A DNA stretch of 53,469 bases from Bacteroidaceae bacterium (GCA_017617805.1 JAFZVN010000088.1:1-53469), one strand, 5' to 3'. Counted from the first letter of the stretch, positions 36,189 through 44,349 are shown. The notes: a model not told the origin generated them from the letters alone. Translations and numbers: made by a program.

Positions 36189-36908
36189 ATGGAAGCTTTC
36201 AAAGTAATTATTGTGGAAGATGTCGCCCTCGAAATGAAGGGTACAAAGGAAATCTTTCGTTCTGAGATTCCAGAAGCGGAAATCGTGGGTTCTGCCATGA
36301 ACGAGACCGAACTCTGGAAACTGATGCGTGATACCCAGCCAGACCTTGTCTTGCTCGATCTTGGTTTAGGTGGTTCCACCACGGCAGGTGTCGATGTGTG
36401 CAAGCAGTTGCGTCGTCGCTATCCTGATGTTCACGTGCTCATCTTCACAGGCGAAATCATGAATGAGAAACTTTGGGTGGATGTCCTCGACGCAGGTACT
36501 GATGGTATCATTCTGAAGAGTGGCGAACTCCTCACCAAGGGGGATGTGCAGAGCGTACTGAATGGTAAGCGTATGGTGTTCAACCAGCCCATCCTGGAGA
36601 AGATCCTGCAGCGTTTCCGCAGGTCTGTCCTCAATGAGTCCATGCGTCAGGAGGCTTTTCTCGACTATGATATTGACGAGTACGACGAACGGTTCCTGCG
36701 TCATTTGGCACTGGGTTACACCAAAGATATGATTTCCAATTTGCGTGGGATGCCGTTTGGGGTCAAGTCCATCGAAAAGCGTCAGAACGACCTCACCAAC
36801 CGTCTCTTTGGCGAAGACCACGAGCCAGTCAATGCCACTCGTCTGGTGACGAAAGCCATCGAATTGCGCATCCTCGATATCGACAATCTCGAACCCGATG
36901 ATGAATAA
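36189..36908 (+). CDS. Response regulator with REC domain and C-terminal HTH
   Basis: A 239-residue regulator. The REC domain (1-125) has the acidic pair E10-D11, phospho-acceptor D57 ('DLVLLDLGLGG'), T87 ('LIFTGE') and K110 ('IILKSGE'), so it looks phosphorylatable. The C-terminal part (about 165-207) is helical and resembles a LuxR-type HTH: 'DERFLRHLALGYTKDM' then 'GVKSIEKRQNDLTNRLF', suggesting DNA binding. It follows the sensor kinase gene by 55 bp on the same strand; the gap holds a direct repeat of ttaagaattgaaaa. It is almost surely the kinase's output. Target genes unknown; the following membrane-protein gene is a candidate. Confidence 0.9.
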   Translation: MEAFKVIIVEDVALEMKGTKEIFRSEIPEAEIVGSAMNETELWKLMRDTQPDLVLLDLGLGGSTTAGVDVCKQLRRRYPDVHVLIFTGEIMNEKLWVDVLDAGTDGIILKSGELLTKGDVQSVLNGKRMVFNQPILEKILQRFRRSVLNESMRQEAFLDYDIDEYDERFLRHLALGYTKDMISNLRGMPFGVKSIEKRQNDLTNRLFGEDHEPVNATRLVTKAIELRILDIDNLEPDDE

Positions 36909-36943
36909 AATATAGGAGATGGCATAAAGTGCCTGTGCTTGTC

Positions 36944-37639
36944 ATGAAGTACAAAGACTACATCCGACGCATCCTGCAATGTTACTTTTGGGGCATTGTG
37001 GCCGCACTCTTTCTTCTGCTTTTCGCCTCATGGGTGGTCAGCATCTATGTGGAAGGAGTGGAGGGCTTGCTCACGCCTCGTGGCATCCGATGGATGTGTG
37101 TCAACATCATTCCAAACTTTGCCAAAGTGCATTTGGCCAAGATGGTGTTGGGACTGATGGCCATGAGTGTGTTGCGCGAGTCGGGCATCATCGCTACCAT
37201 GCGTGGACACATCTCCATGAAGCAGAAGCGTGCCCTGCAGATTACGGGCATCACGGTTCTCATTGCCCTTTGTCTTTTTTCCTTGCTGTTGTTCTTGCCC
37301 AATGCCATCCTCCTCAGCGCATTCGGCACTTTCCAAAACTCTGCTTTCTCAAAAGGATTGGATGGTCTCATCATGTGTCTGGTCATCCTCATTGGCAACG
37401 TCTATGGCTATACCTCTGGGCGTTTCCTCACCATGAGCGACATCGTGCGTGGCCATGTGTCCATCTTCTCCACCTTGGCCAACTTCTTCGTCATCCTCTT
37501 CTTTGCCAGCCAATTGATAGGGTGCATCGAGTTCACAGGCATTCTTCCCTTGTTGGGCGATCAAGGAACAGCACTCTATTGGCTGCGAGGATTGCTCTAC
37601 AATGTCCCTCTGCTGCTCTACATCCTTTTGGCTTTGTAG
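36944..37639 (+). CDS. Hypothetical multi-pass membrane protein
   Basis: About 231 residues with five to six hydrophobic segments ('WGIVAALFLLLFASWVVSIY', 'ITVLIALCLFSLLLFLP', 'GLIMCLVILIGNVYGY', 'ANFFVILFFASQLIGC', 'NVPLLLYILLAL'). I do not recognise the family; a loose likeness to parts of AbgT-type transporters is not enough to name it. A GTG at 36929 is an alternative start, ten bases after an unusual Shine-Dalgarno-like aggag at 36914-36918. It lies 35 bp after the response regulator gene on the same strand, so it may be in the two-component operon or under its control. Its 3' end overlaps nth, on the opposite strand, by 22 bp. Confidence 0.75.
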   Translation: MKYKDYIRRILQCYFWGIVAALFLLLFASWVVSIYVEGVEGLLTPRGIRWMCVNIIPNFAKVHLAKMVLGLMAMSVLRESGIIATMRGHISMKQKRALQITGITVLIALCLFSLLLFLPNAILLSAFGTFQNSAFSKGLDGLIMCLVILIGNVYGYTSGRFLTMSDIVRGHVSIFSTLANFFVILFFASQLIGCIEFTGILPLLGDQGTALYWLRGLLYNVPLLLYILLAL

Positions 37640-38259
37640 GCGCAGAATGCCCTGATGCCGCAATCGGCACATAGAGGCCGTTGGCTCTTGCATACATAAC
37701 GGCCATGCAGAATCAGCCAGTGGTGCGCTCGTGGAATGTGCTCTTGTGGGATGTTCTTCACCAGTTCCTTCTCCACAGCATAAGGAGTGGTGCATTTCTC
37801 CGACACCAAACCAATTCTGTGGCTTACACGAAACACATGCGTGTCCACAGCCATCCTCGACTCGTTGAACGCCACGCTCAGCATCACATTGGCCGTTTTC
37901 CTGCCCACGCCAGGCAAGGCCACCAATTCGTCGAAGTCGCTGGGCACTTCGCCTCCATGTCTTTCCATCAGCCGCTTCGCCATCTCCACCAGATGCATTG
38001 CCTTGCTGTTCGGATAGCTCACCGACTTCACATAGCTCAGCACCTCCTCTTGGGTTGCCTCCGACAGCCTCTGTGGAGTGGGGTAGGCCTCAAACAGGGC
38101 AGGCGTCACCATGTTCACACGTTTGTCCGTGCATTGTGCCGACAGCATCACAGCACAAAGCAATTGAAACGGGCTCTCATAATGCAGCTCCGTATTCGCC
38201 TCTGGCATCGCCTCCTGAAAATAAGCGATGAATCGTGCGTATCGTTCTTTCTTAGTCAT
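37618..38259 (-). CDS. nth: Endonuclease III (DNA glycosylase/AP lyase)
   Basis: A 213-residue HhH-GPD base-excision repair enzyme removing oxidised pyrimidines. Visible: 'LLCAVMLSAQCTDKRVN', the helix-hairpin-helix 'ALPGVGRKTANVML' with the catalytic Lys, 'MAVDTHVFRVSHRIGL' with the catalytic Asp, and the iron-sulfur loop 'CKSQRPLCADCGIRAFC' (C-x6-C-x2-C-x5-C). Full length for the family. It is convergent with, and overlaps by 22 bp, the membrane-protein gene. Upstream it is separated from rpmA by a long-stem terminator. Confidence 0.97.
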   Translation of the reverse strand: MTKKERYARFIAYFQEAMPEANTELHYESPFQLLCAVMLSAQCTDKRVNMVTPALFEAYPTPQRLSEATQEEVLSYVKSVSYPNSKAMHLVEMAKRLMERHGGEVPSDFDELVALPGVGRKTANVMLSVAFNESRMAVDTHVFRVSHRIGLVSEKCTTPYAVEKELVKNIPQEHIPRAHHWLILHGRYVCKSQRPLCADCGIRAFCAYKAKRM

Positions 38260-38301
38260 GGGGGAAAAATTGAAGAGTTGTAGAAAGGGAAAGTGAAAAA
38301 G

Positions 38302-38362
38302 AAAAGTTTGCTACCGCACTTGTAAGTCATTTGTTGACAAACACTCGCGGTAGCAAACTTTT
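38302..38362 (-). terminator. Long-stem terminator after rplU-rpmA
   Basis: 38302-38317 and 38347-38362 are a perfect 16-bp inverted repeat; outer arms (aaagtgaaaaa against tttttcacttt) extend it imperfectly to nearly 28 bp. On the minus strand the stem is followed by CTTTTTCACTTT. It lies between the rpmA stop and nth start. Confidence 0.75.
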
Positions 38363-38393
38363 AGTTTTTCACTTTTAGTTCTTAGTTTTTTTA

Positions 38394-38660
38394 CTAAGCT
38401 TCAGCAGCTACTGGCTCGATAGATACCGTACTGCGGTTCTCGCGACCACGCTTGAACACAACCACGCCGTCTGTCAATGCGTACAACGTGTCATCCTTGC
38501 CGATACCTACATTCTTGCCTGGGTGGTGCTGTGTACCACGCTGACGAACGATGATGTTGCCAGCCTTCACTACTTCTCCACCGAAGTGCTTCAAACCGAG
38601 TCGTTTAGAGTGTGACTCACGGCCGTTCTTAGAACTACCTACACCTTTTTTATGTGCCAT
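38394..38660 (-). CDS. rpmA: 50S ribosomal protein L27
   Basis: An 88-residue protein with the L27 sequence '[20 protein letters not shown]', '[20 protein letters not shown]' and '[20 protein letters not shown]'. It is a part of the large ribosomal subunit near the peptidyl-transferase centre. There is no Firmicutes-type cleavable N-terminal extension. It follows rplU by 56 bp, the usual rplU-rpmA pair, and ends 31 bp before a long-stem terminator. Confidence 0.98.
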   Translation of the reverse strand: MAHKKGVGSSKNGRESHSKRLGLKHFGGEVVKAGNIIVRQRGTQHHPGKNVGIGKDDTLYALTDGVVVFKRGRENRSTVSIEPVAAEA

Positions 38661-38716
38661 TTTAAAATACTGTCTTAATTGATTGGATGAATAAATCTGT
38701 TAGTGATACCAGAGGC

Positions 38717-39034
38717 TTATGCCACAACTGACTTGACGAGCACCTGAGTGAACTGCTCTCTGTGACCTCTCAGTTTGCGATAGCCCTTGCGACGACGCTT
38801 GTGGAACACGAGCACCTTGTCGCCCTTGATGAGTGGATCTACCACTTCGAGAACCACCTTAGCGCCCTCTACAGTAGGAGTACCAACCTTCACTACACCG
38901 TCGTTGTCAGCCAACAACACTTTCTCAATCTCAACAGTCTGGCCATTTTCCACATTCTGCATGTGGTGAACGTAGAGCTTCTTGCCCTCTTCAACCTTGA
39001 ACTGCTGACCCTGAATTTCTGCAATTACGTACAT
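38717..39034 (-). CDS. rplU: 50S ribosomal protein L21
   Basis: A 105-residue L21: '[20 protein letters not shown]', '[20 protein letters not shown]' and '[20 protein letters not shown]'. A large-subunit ribosomal protein, first of the rplU-rpmA operon. A textbook Bacteroidetes promoter lies at 39134-39165, leaving a leader of roughly 90 nt. Confidence 0.98.
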   Translation of the reverse strand: MYVIAEIQGQQFKVEEGKKLYVHHMQNVENGQTVEIEKVLLADNDGVVKVGTPTVEGAKVVLEVVDPLIKGDKVLVFHKRRRKGYRKLRGHREQFTQVLVKSVVA

Positions 39035-39133
39035 TTGTTTTTGAATTGTTTAGGGTTCCATCGGGAGGCGGAGCTTCACTATATTTAAATATGTGTACCC
39101 ACTTGTTCGAGCCTTTCCGACATAAATCGGCTG

Positions 39134-39165
39134 CAAAGGTACGGAAGATTTCCGAACCTCACAAA
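39134..39165 (-). promoter_or_regulatory. Consensus promoter of rplU-rpmA
   Basis: On the minus strand TTTG (39165-39162), a 20-bp spacer, and TACCTTTG (39141-39134) match the Bacteroidetes sigma consensus exactly. The start codon lies about 100 bp downstream at 39034. Confidence 0.85.
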
Positions 39166-39300
39166 TTTTTCACCCAATATTTTGAAAAAGTAAGTAAAAT
39201 TGTTTTGGCGATCAGTCATCATGCGAGAGTAAGGGAAAATAAACACGTGAATAAATCTTTGGCAAGCACACAAAAAAGAGAAGGCAGCAATTCTTTATGA

Positions 39301-39382
39301 GTGAAGAGTAAAAAGTGAAAAATCTAAGTTACTAACCCTCCGGATGGCAGGTAAAATAGATTTTTCACTTTTCACTCTTCAC
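39301..39382. repeat. 26-bp inverted repeat with one mismatch in the rplU / lipoprotein gap
   Basis: 39301-39326 is complementary to 39357-39382 except at one position, with a 30-nt loop. The arms contain aagtgaaaaat, also seen in the arms of the rpmA terminator at 38290-38375, so they look like members of a dispersed low-complexity repeat family. The 39035-39501 gap otherwise holds the rplU promoter (39134-39165), a G/C hairpin at 39411-39433 and no evident gene. Confidence 0.8.
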
Positions 39383-39410
39383 TTTTTACTTCAAACACCC
39401 CGCATGGGCT

Positions 39411-39433
39411 CCCTCCCCATTTACGGGGGAGGG
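39411..39433. repeat. G/C-rich hairpin ccctcccc/ggggaggg
   Basis: 39411-39418 pairs with 39426-39433 (8 bp, loop atttacg), followed by a G-rich stretch. It resembles the arms of the palindromic repeat inside mutS2 (42026-42121), so it may be a degenerate relative. Confidence 0.55.
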
Positions 39434-39501
39434 TTGGGAAGAGGGTCTTCCTTTATCCTCCGAAGTCGCCAGCGTCTGGGTCGCCACTATTGTCACCGTT
39501 G

Positions 39502-40068
39502 TTATTCGATGGGATGCCATTCGGGGTTCACCTCAATGGTGTCACCCAACTTCTGGACAAACTCATTGTAGGTGTCCTCGTCCACCTCCTTGTCATTGAC
39601 GGTGTAGCCTTCGTATTCGACTTCCTGATCGTCAGAGAAGATGTCGAACTTCATGCTCATCTCGGCAGAGGAGACGATACAGCTGTTCTTCAGCACGGAG
39701 AAGGCTTCATCGACTTGGCCTGGGGAGATGTAGCTGTGATAGCCCACAGCATTCTTATAGACCTTGATTTCACTGCACACGTCGGCATCAGCCAAGAGTG
39801 TCAGGCTGTCGCCATCGAGGGAGAAGACTCCCTGCCAATCCTGACTCTCGTCGCCACGCACCCAAAGTTCTGACTTGCCATCACCGTCGATGTCAATGAG
39901 GGCATAATCCTTGAGCACCGTATCGTCAGAGCTCTTCGCAAATCGGGGATAAGCATACTCGTTCAAAATGACATCTTTGTACTTGTTGATGTCAAAAGGT
40001 TTTTCCTGTGCTTGGCAGCTGAGTGACAGCAGCGGCAATAATAGTAGTAGAATCTTTTTCATATTCAT
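39502..40068 (-). CDS. Predicted lipoprotein with acidic repeat-like motif, function unknown
   Basis: A 188-residue protein. The chosen start (40068) overlaps the upstream DUF4250 stop as TAATG, which supports it over the longer ORF from 40086. It gives a lipoprotein signal 'MNMKKILLLLLPLLSLSC' with Cys18. The body contains 'YALIDIDGDGKSELWVRG', an FG-GAP/EF-hand-like Asp-rich loop often found in secreted Bacteroidetes proteins, and is acidic overall. Last gene of a probable mutS2 - PD40 - DUF4250 - lipoprotein unit. Family not recognised. Confidence 0.75.
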   Translation of the reverse strand: MNMKKILLLLLPLLSLSCQAQEKPFDINKYKDVILNEYAYPRFAKSSDDTVLKDYALIDIDGDGKSELWVRGDESQDWQGVFSLDGDSLTLLADADVCSEIKVYKNAVGYHSYISPGQVDEAFSVLKNSCIVSSAEMSMKFDIFSDDQEVEYEGYTVNDKEVDEDTYNEFVQKLGDTIEVNPEWHPIE

Positions 40069-40256
40069 TATTTTATATATAAACAATTCTTTTCTTTGCT
40101 ATAAGCATAGCCAATGTTCGCCAGGCAGGATTCCAGCTCTTGCACCTCTCGATCGAAGTAGGAGCATATATCCTCTAACGATTCGAACTCTTTGTCTCTG
40201 AGCAGCATGTTGATGCTCGATACCAACATGAAGGGGTCTTTGGGTAATCTGTCCAT
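40068..40256 (-). CDS. DUF4250-domain small protein
   Basis: A 62-residue protein matching the DUF4250 pattern: 'LPKDPFMLVSSINMLLRD' near the start, then 'LEDICSYFDREVQELES' and the ending 'LANIGYAYSKEKN'. Function of the family is unknown to me. Its stop overlaps the next gene's start (TAATG), and it begins 21 bp after the PD40 gene. Confidence 0.85.
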   Translation of the reverse strand: MDRLPKDPFMLVSSINMLLRDKEFESLEDICSYFDREVQELESCLANIGYAYSKEKNCLYIK

Positions 40257-40277
40257 GATATCAGTGGATTTCAGCAG

Positions 40278-41516
40278 TTATTGTAGTTCGGCTTTCCGGA
40301 TGGACTTCTCAATCTGATGCACTTCGGCTTTCAGTTCCATGATGCGATTTTCGAGATTGAGAATCTGTTGACGGGCTTCGGGAGAGGTGTCGCGCATCTG
40401 TTGAAGTTGTTCGTTGAGAGAGGTCAGATTCTTGGACTTCTGTTGCCAATCGAGGCAGAGCTTCTTGGCTTCAGTGGAAATGAAATCGTCGAAGGTATAA
40501 TATGTCTTGGAATCGTTGATGACAAACTCGAACTCCTTGTGGTAGTTGGTGGTGGCGAGTTGAGAGTTGAGTGACGATACCCGTTTTTTTGCGGCAGCTT
40601 TGTCTTGTTTCTGCTTGTCGGTCATTGGGATGGCTGCGATGGATTTCAACGATGCCATGGTTCGGAGTTCGGTGAGATCGGTGGTCTCATAGTCGATGGT
40701 CTGACGGGATTCGTTGGGGATGAACGTGTAGATGCAGACCTTTCCATGGGGTTGGTAGCGGTCGCTGGCGAACCATCCGAGGTGGGCTGATTCGTCAATG
40801 ACGAGCATGTAATCGTTGGCGTAGGAGTTATAAGGGAAACCCATGTTCTCTGCCTGATAGAAACGCTTGGAATCGGAGTCGTAGCGGGTGGCATAGAGAT
40901 CGTAGTTGCCATAGCCATCTTGGCTTCGTGCCGCAAAATAGAATGTCTGACCATCGGGCATCAGGAATGGATAATTGATGTCGCCATCGATGCCAAGGCC
41001 TTCGATGATTCCGTCTTCGGTCAGTCGGTCGCTTTCAAGATAGTAGCGAGTGAGGTGAAGGGATGTGCTGTCAGTGCCTTCGGGACGAAGTACCATGCCA
41101 TTGAGTTGGGTTTGATACTGAACGATGTCGCCTTTGTCGGAGAGAGTAAGGGTGCCGAGGTCAGCAGCGATGGGGTAGGCTTTGAGGAAATCTTTCTTAT
41201 CGACGACGACGCTATCGACAATGATGATGCGGTCAACACCACGAAGACCGTTCTCACCCTTTCGGCAGGCAGCCACCACTTTGTCGTATTCGGCTGTTGA
41301 CTGACGCTTACGTTTGGCGGTCTGGATCAGTTTCTTGGCAGCGGCATCGGCCTTGCTGAATTGGAGTGCCATGACATCGGCATTGAGATCGTCTATCGAT
41401 GAAATGGGGATCACTTGGGGATACATCGGGGGAAGCGACGCCGCCGTACTGTCGTTTTGTGCATGTGCTGCGACGGTGGCAGCACACATAATTATATATA
41501 TAAATAATCTTTTCAT
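40278..41516 (-). CDS. Exported PD40/WD40-like beta-propeller protein with C-terminal coiled coil
   Basis: About 412 residues. The start at 41516 gives a good signal peptide ('MKRLFIYIIMCAATVAAHAQ'); an upstream Met at 41540 adds eight residues. The middle shows PD40-like motifs: 'YPFLMPDGQTFYFAARSQDG', 'GNYDLYATRYDSDSKRF', 'NDYMLVIDE' and 'GWFASDRYQPHGKVCIYTF'. The last 60 residues are a predicted coiled coil ('LTSLNEQLQQMRD', 'LENRIMELKAEVHQIEKS'). Bacteroidetes use such propellers in envelope and type IX secretion proteins, but a role here is not shown. It lies 55 bp after mutS2 and 21 bp before the DUF4250 gene. Confidence 0.8.
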   Translation of the reverse strand: MKRLFIYIIMCAATVAAHAQNDSTAASLPPMYPQVIPISSIDDLNADVMALQFSKADAAAKKLIQTAKRKRQSTAEYDKVVAACRKGENGLRGVDRIIIVDSVVVDKKDFLKAYPIAADLGTLTLSDKGDIVQYQTQLNGMVLRPEGTDSTSLHLTRYYLESDRLTEDGIIEGLGIDGDINYPFLMPDGQTFYFAARSQDGYGNYDLYATRYDSDSKRFYQAENMGFPYNSYANDYMLVIDESAHLGWFASDRYQPHGKVCIYTFIPNESRQTIDYETTDLTELRTMASLKSIAAIPMTDKQKQDKAAAKKRVSSLNSQLATTNYHKEFEFVINDSKTYYTFDDFISTEAKKLCLDWQQKSKNLTSLNEQLQQMRDTSPEARQQILNLENRIMELKAEVHQIEKSIRKAELQ

Positions 41517-41571
41517 AATCATGCTTTGATTCTTTTTCATATATGCCTTATTCTCATGATAGTCTGGAAGG

Positions 41572-44133
41572 TTAGACGAGTTCTACTATCGTGATGCCAG
41601 CGCCTCCGAAGCGGATGTCTTCGTCGTAGAAGTCTGCGACGGGAGGCATGGTGTTGAGATATTGTCGGATGACGGTCTTGAGAGCACCGGTGCCAGTGCC
41701 ATGCAAGATTTTCACACGGGTGGCTCGAGCGACAAGGGCATCATCGATGAAGTAGGTGACGGCTTGGATGGCCTCGTCGCCACGCATGCCGCGCACGTCG
41801 AGTTGTTCCTTGAAGTTGAGCGTGGTCTGACGGATTTCGTCACGAGTTTGTACACTGACAAAGGTAGCAGCGACGTTCTTTTCCTTTTGAGGAGCCTCTG
41901 CGGGTTCGAGACGGTCAAGTTTCACGTTCGTGGTGAGGTGTCCGAAGATGACGGTCGCTTCATTGCCACTGATTTTCTGGATCTGACCAATGGTGGTCTG
42001 ACCCTTCAGACGGACGAAAGACCCTTCCCTCACCCTCCCTGGAGGGAGGAAGTGGTTACCTTGTACATTTGTTTCCTCATTGGCAGAGAAACTGCTCCCT
42101 CCTTCCAGGGAGGGTGAGGGGTGGGTCTTTTTCTTCTTATCCTCTTTTCGTTTGCGACGAGCCATCAACTTCTCCATCTGCCTTCTGATTTTTTCATCGG
42201 CTAGGTCAGGATCGATTTCTCGGATATCCTGCTTGAAGTCGGCAAGGTCTTGGCGAATCATGCGTGTACGCTCCTTCTCCGCCTGTGCTTCCTTGATGTC
42301 CTTGATGGTCTGCTCGATTTTCGCGTTCGAGTCCTTTAGCATCTGTTCTGCTTCTTCCTTGGCGTGAGCGATGATGGTCTTGCGCTCATCGTGCAGACGT
42401 TGGATGTCCTCCTCGTATCGCTGGATGGTCTGCTCCATCTGCTTTTCGTGCTGATGGATGCTCTGGCGTTTCTGTTCCCAGTAACGTTTGTCGCGAACGA
42501 TGTCTTGAAGGTATTTGTCGGAGTTGATGTAGTCCTTTCCGACGATTTCGCTGGCATCTTTGATCACTTCATCGGGGATGCCAGTCTTGCGGGCAATCTC
42601 GATGGCGAACGAACTGCCTGGATTTCCGATGGAGAGTCGGAAGAGAGGCTGCATGAGTTGGCGGTCATAGAGCATGGCACCGTTCACGATTCCCTCTGTC
42701 TCTTGGGCATAGTGCTTCAGATTCTGATAGTGGGTGGTGATGACACCGAACGAGCGTTTCTTATTGAAAACCTTTAGCATCGCCTCTGCCATCGCACCAC
42801 CGATTTGCGGTTCAGTACCTCCACCGAACTCGTCGATGAGGATGAGGCTCTTCCCGTCACAGTGCTTCATCATCTGCTTCATGTTCAGCAGGTGGGACGA
42901 ATAGGTTGAGAGGTCATTTTCCAAGCTCTGCTCGTCGCCGATATCGATGAAAATGCTGCGGAAGATGCCGAAGATACTGCTCTTGGCCACGGGCACTAGC
43001 ATGCCGCACTGGAACATGTATTGGAGTAATCCCGTAGTCTTGAGACAGACGGATTTGCCGCCAGCGTTAGGTCCAGAGATAAGCAGAATGCGCTGTTTCT
43101 GTGTGAGGGTGATGTCGAGCGGAACGACCTTGCGGGGTTCCTCATCGTGATGCTTCACGTTGTAGTCGCTAAACTTCAACTCCAACAACGGATGCACGGC
43201 GATGGCCCAGTCAAGTACCTGCTTGTTCTCCATGCGTGGCTCAGCGCTGTTGGTGATGATGGCGAATTTTGCCTTGGCGCGGATGAAGTCGATTTGCGCC
43301 AAGAACTCATAACTTCTCAGCATGTCGTCCACCTCGGGGCGAACTGTGTCGGTGAACTCCATCAGGATGCGGTTGATTTCCTTCCGTTCCTCACTTTCCA
43401 GTTCACGGATGCGGTTGTTGGCTTCCACCACCTCTGCAGGCTCGATGAAGACCGTTCGACCCGTGTCTGACTCGTCATGTACGATGCCGCGAATCTTTCG
43501 CTTCATGGCAGGGGCTACAAGGATGACCAAACGACCATCGCGCAGGGTAGGGGACACATCCTTGTCGATGAGTCCTTCGCCTTTGGCCGATCTGAGGATG
43601 TTCTGCAAAGCCCTCGACACGCTTCCCGCTGTCGATGCCAGTTCCTGACGAATCTGCAACAGCGCTGGAGAAGCCGTATCTTTCACATGACCGTATTTGT
43701 CCAGAATCTGGTCGATGCGCTTCACTAGTTGCGGATAGGTCTTCACATCCGTACACAATATATATAAGTAAGGGAAGAGAGGAACAGCATTCTCCCCTTC
43801 CGAACAACGATTCAGAAACGAGAATAAGACGCTGATGGTGGCCAGCGATCGTTGCAGATTGAACAGCTCCTCCACGTCCAAGCACGTGTTCTGGATGCGG
43901 ATGCGTTTCAGCGACGCTCTGACATCGAAGAAATTCTGGTCGGGGAGATCCTCCCCCTGCAGAATCTGCACCATCTCCATCGTCTGCTTCACCTGTCGGC
44001 GGATATCGTCAAACTGGATAGAGAAAGCCATGTCTCGCACCAGTCCCTCACCCAGTGTGCAAAGGCACAATGCCGTGAGCCGACTCCTGATTTGGTCGAA
44101 CCCAATCTTTTGTTCGTATGTAGTTGGATAAAT
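41572..44133 (-). CDS. mutS2: MutS2 family ATPase/endonuclease with Smr domain
   Basis: An 853-residue protein from the Met at 44133 ('MIYPTTYEQKIGFDQIRSRL'); the ORF could extend to 44211 but the promoter box at 44143-44150 and family alignment favour 44133. Domains: MutS-like core, ATPase with Walker A 'LISGPNAGGKSVCLKT' and Walker B 'SLILIDEFGGGTEPQIGG', a long coiled coil, a linker, a KOW-like part ('GSFVRLKGQTTIGQIQKISG'), and a C-terminal Smr nuclease domain ('QLDVRGMRGDEAIQAV', 'KILHGTGTGALKTVI'). MutS2 acts on recombination intermediates and, in some bacteria, on stalled ribosomes. The linker carries an in-frame palindromic DNA repeat (42026-42121) encoding 'HPSPSLEGG' and 'FLPPGRVREGS'. 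Confidence 0.95.
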   Translation of the reverse strand: MYPTTYEQKIGFDQIRSRLTALCLCTLGEGLVRDMAFSIQFDDIRRQVKQTMEMVQILQGEDLPDQNFFDVRASLKRIRIQNTCLDVEELFNLQRSLATISVLFSFLNRCSEGENAVPLFPYLYILCTDVKTYPQLVKRIDQILDKYGHVKDTASPALLQIRQELASTAGSVSRALQNILRSAKGEGLIDKDVSPTLRDGRLVILVAPAMKRKIRGIVHDESDTGRTVFIEPAEVVEANNRIRELESEERKEINRILMEFTDTVRPEVDDMLRSYEFLAQIDFIRAKAKFAIITNSAEPRMENKQVLDWAIAVHPLLELKFSDYNVKHHDEEPRKVVPLDITLTQKQRILLISGPNAGGKSVCLKTTGLLQYMFQCGMLVPVAKSSIFGIFRSIFIDIGDEQSLENDLSTYSSHLLNMKQMMKHCDGKSLILIDEFGGGTEPQIGGAMAEAMLKVFNKKRSFGVITTHYQNLKHYAQETEGIVNGAMLYDRQLMQPLFRLSIGNPGSSFAIEIARKTGIPDEVIKDASEIVGKDYINSDKYLQDIVRDKRYWEQKRQSIHQHEKQMEQTIQRYEEDIQRLHDERKTIIAHAKEEAEQMLKDSNAKIEQTIKDIKEAQAEKERTRMIRQDLADFKQDIREIDPDLADEKIRRQMEKLMARRKRKEDKKKKTHPSPSLEGGSSFSANEETNVQGNHFLPPGRVREGSFVRLKGQTTIGQIQKISGNEATVIFGHLTTNVKLDRLEPAEAPQKEKNVAATFVSVQTRDEIRQTTLNFKEQLDVRGMRGDEAIQAVTYFIDDALVARATRVKILHGTGTGALKTVIRQYLNTMPPVADFYDEDIRFGGAGITIVELV
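42026..42121. repeat. Palindromic repeat element inserted in frame in mutS2
   Basis: 32-nt arms at 42026-42057 and 42090-42121 are inverted copies (about 27 of 32 positions agree), separated by 32 nt. The arms (ccctcaccctccctgga type) look like a dispersed intergenic palindrome of Bacteroidales rather than mutS2 coding sequence. Its length keeps the frame open, adding about 32 residues between the coiled coil and the KOW/Smr part. Confidence 0.8.
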
Positions 44134-44142
44134 CATCGGCTG

Positions 44143-44150
44143 CAAAGGTA
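44143..44150 (-). promoter_or_regulatory. -7 box (TACCTTTG) immediately before mutS2
   Basis: Minus strand TACCTTTG ends nine bases before the ATG at 44133, so the transcript start would fall within a few bases of the start codon. No -33 TTTG at 19-21 bp. Confidence 0.6.
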
Positions 44151-44309
44151 CGAAGAATTGCTGACACTTTTCGGATTTTTCTCTTAAAATCAAAATAAAA
44201 TGACATTCCACTGCTTACTATTTCAGCCGAAATGAGTTGATTCGTGTTGTTTTTGCGATTTATTGGCAGTTTTTTCATGAAGAGCACGTCCTAATTCGTT
44301 AATAATGTG

Positions 44310-44317
44310 TAAATTTG
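44310..44317 (+). promoter_or_regulatory. -7 box (TAAATTTG) of the V-ATPase operon
   Basis: TAAATTTG fits TANNTTTG and lies 32 bp before the first gene (44350). No clear -33 TTTG. Confidence 0.5.
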
Positions 44318-44349
44318 CAAAGAAATCAAAATAAACACATTATTTATAT

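Noticed and set aside
36979-37674. 231-codon + strand ORF in another frame over the membrane-protein gene
   Set aside because: Rich in His and Cys with no membrane pattern; the frame from 36944 gives clear hydrophobic helices.
40068-40086. Upstream Met (40086) for the lipoprotein gene
   Set aside because: It would add 'MFIYKI' before the signal peptide; the TAATG overlap at 40068 is the better start.
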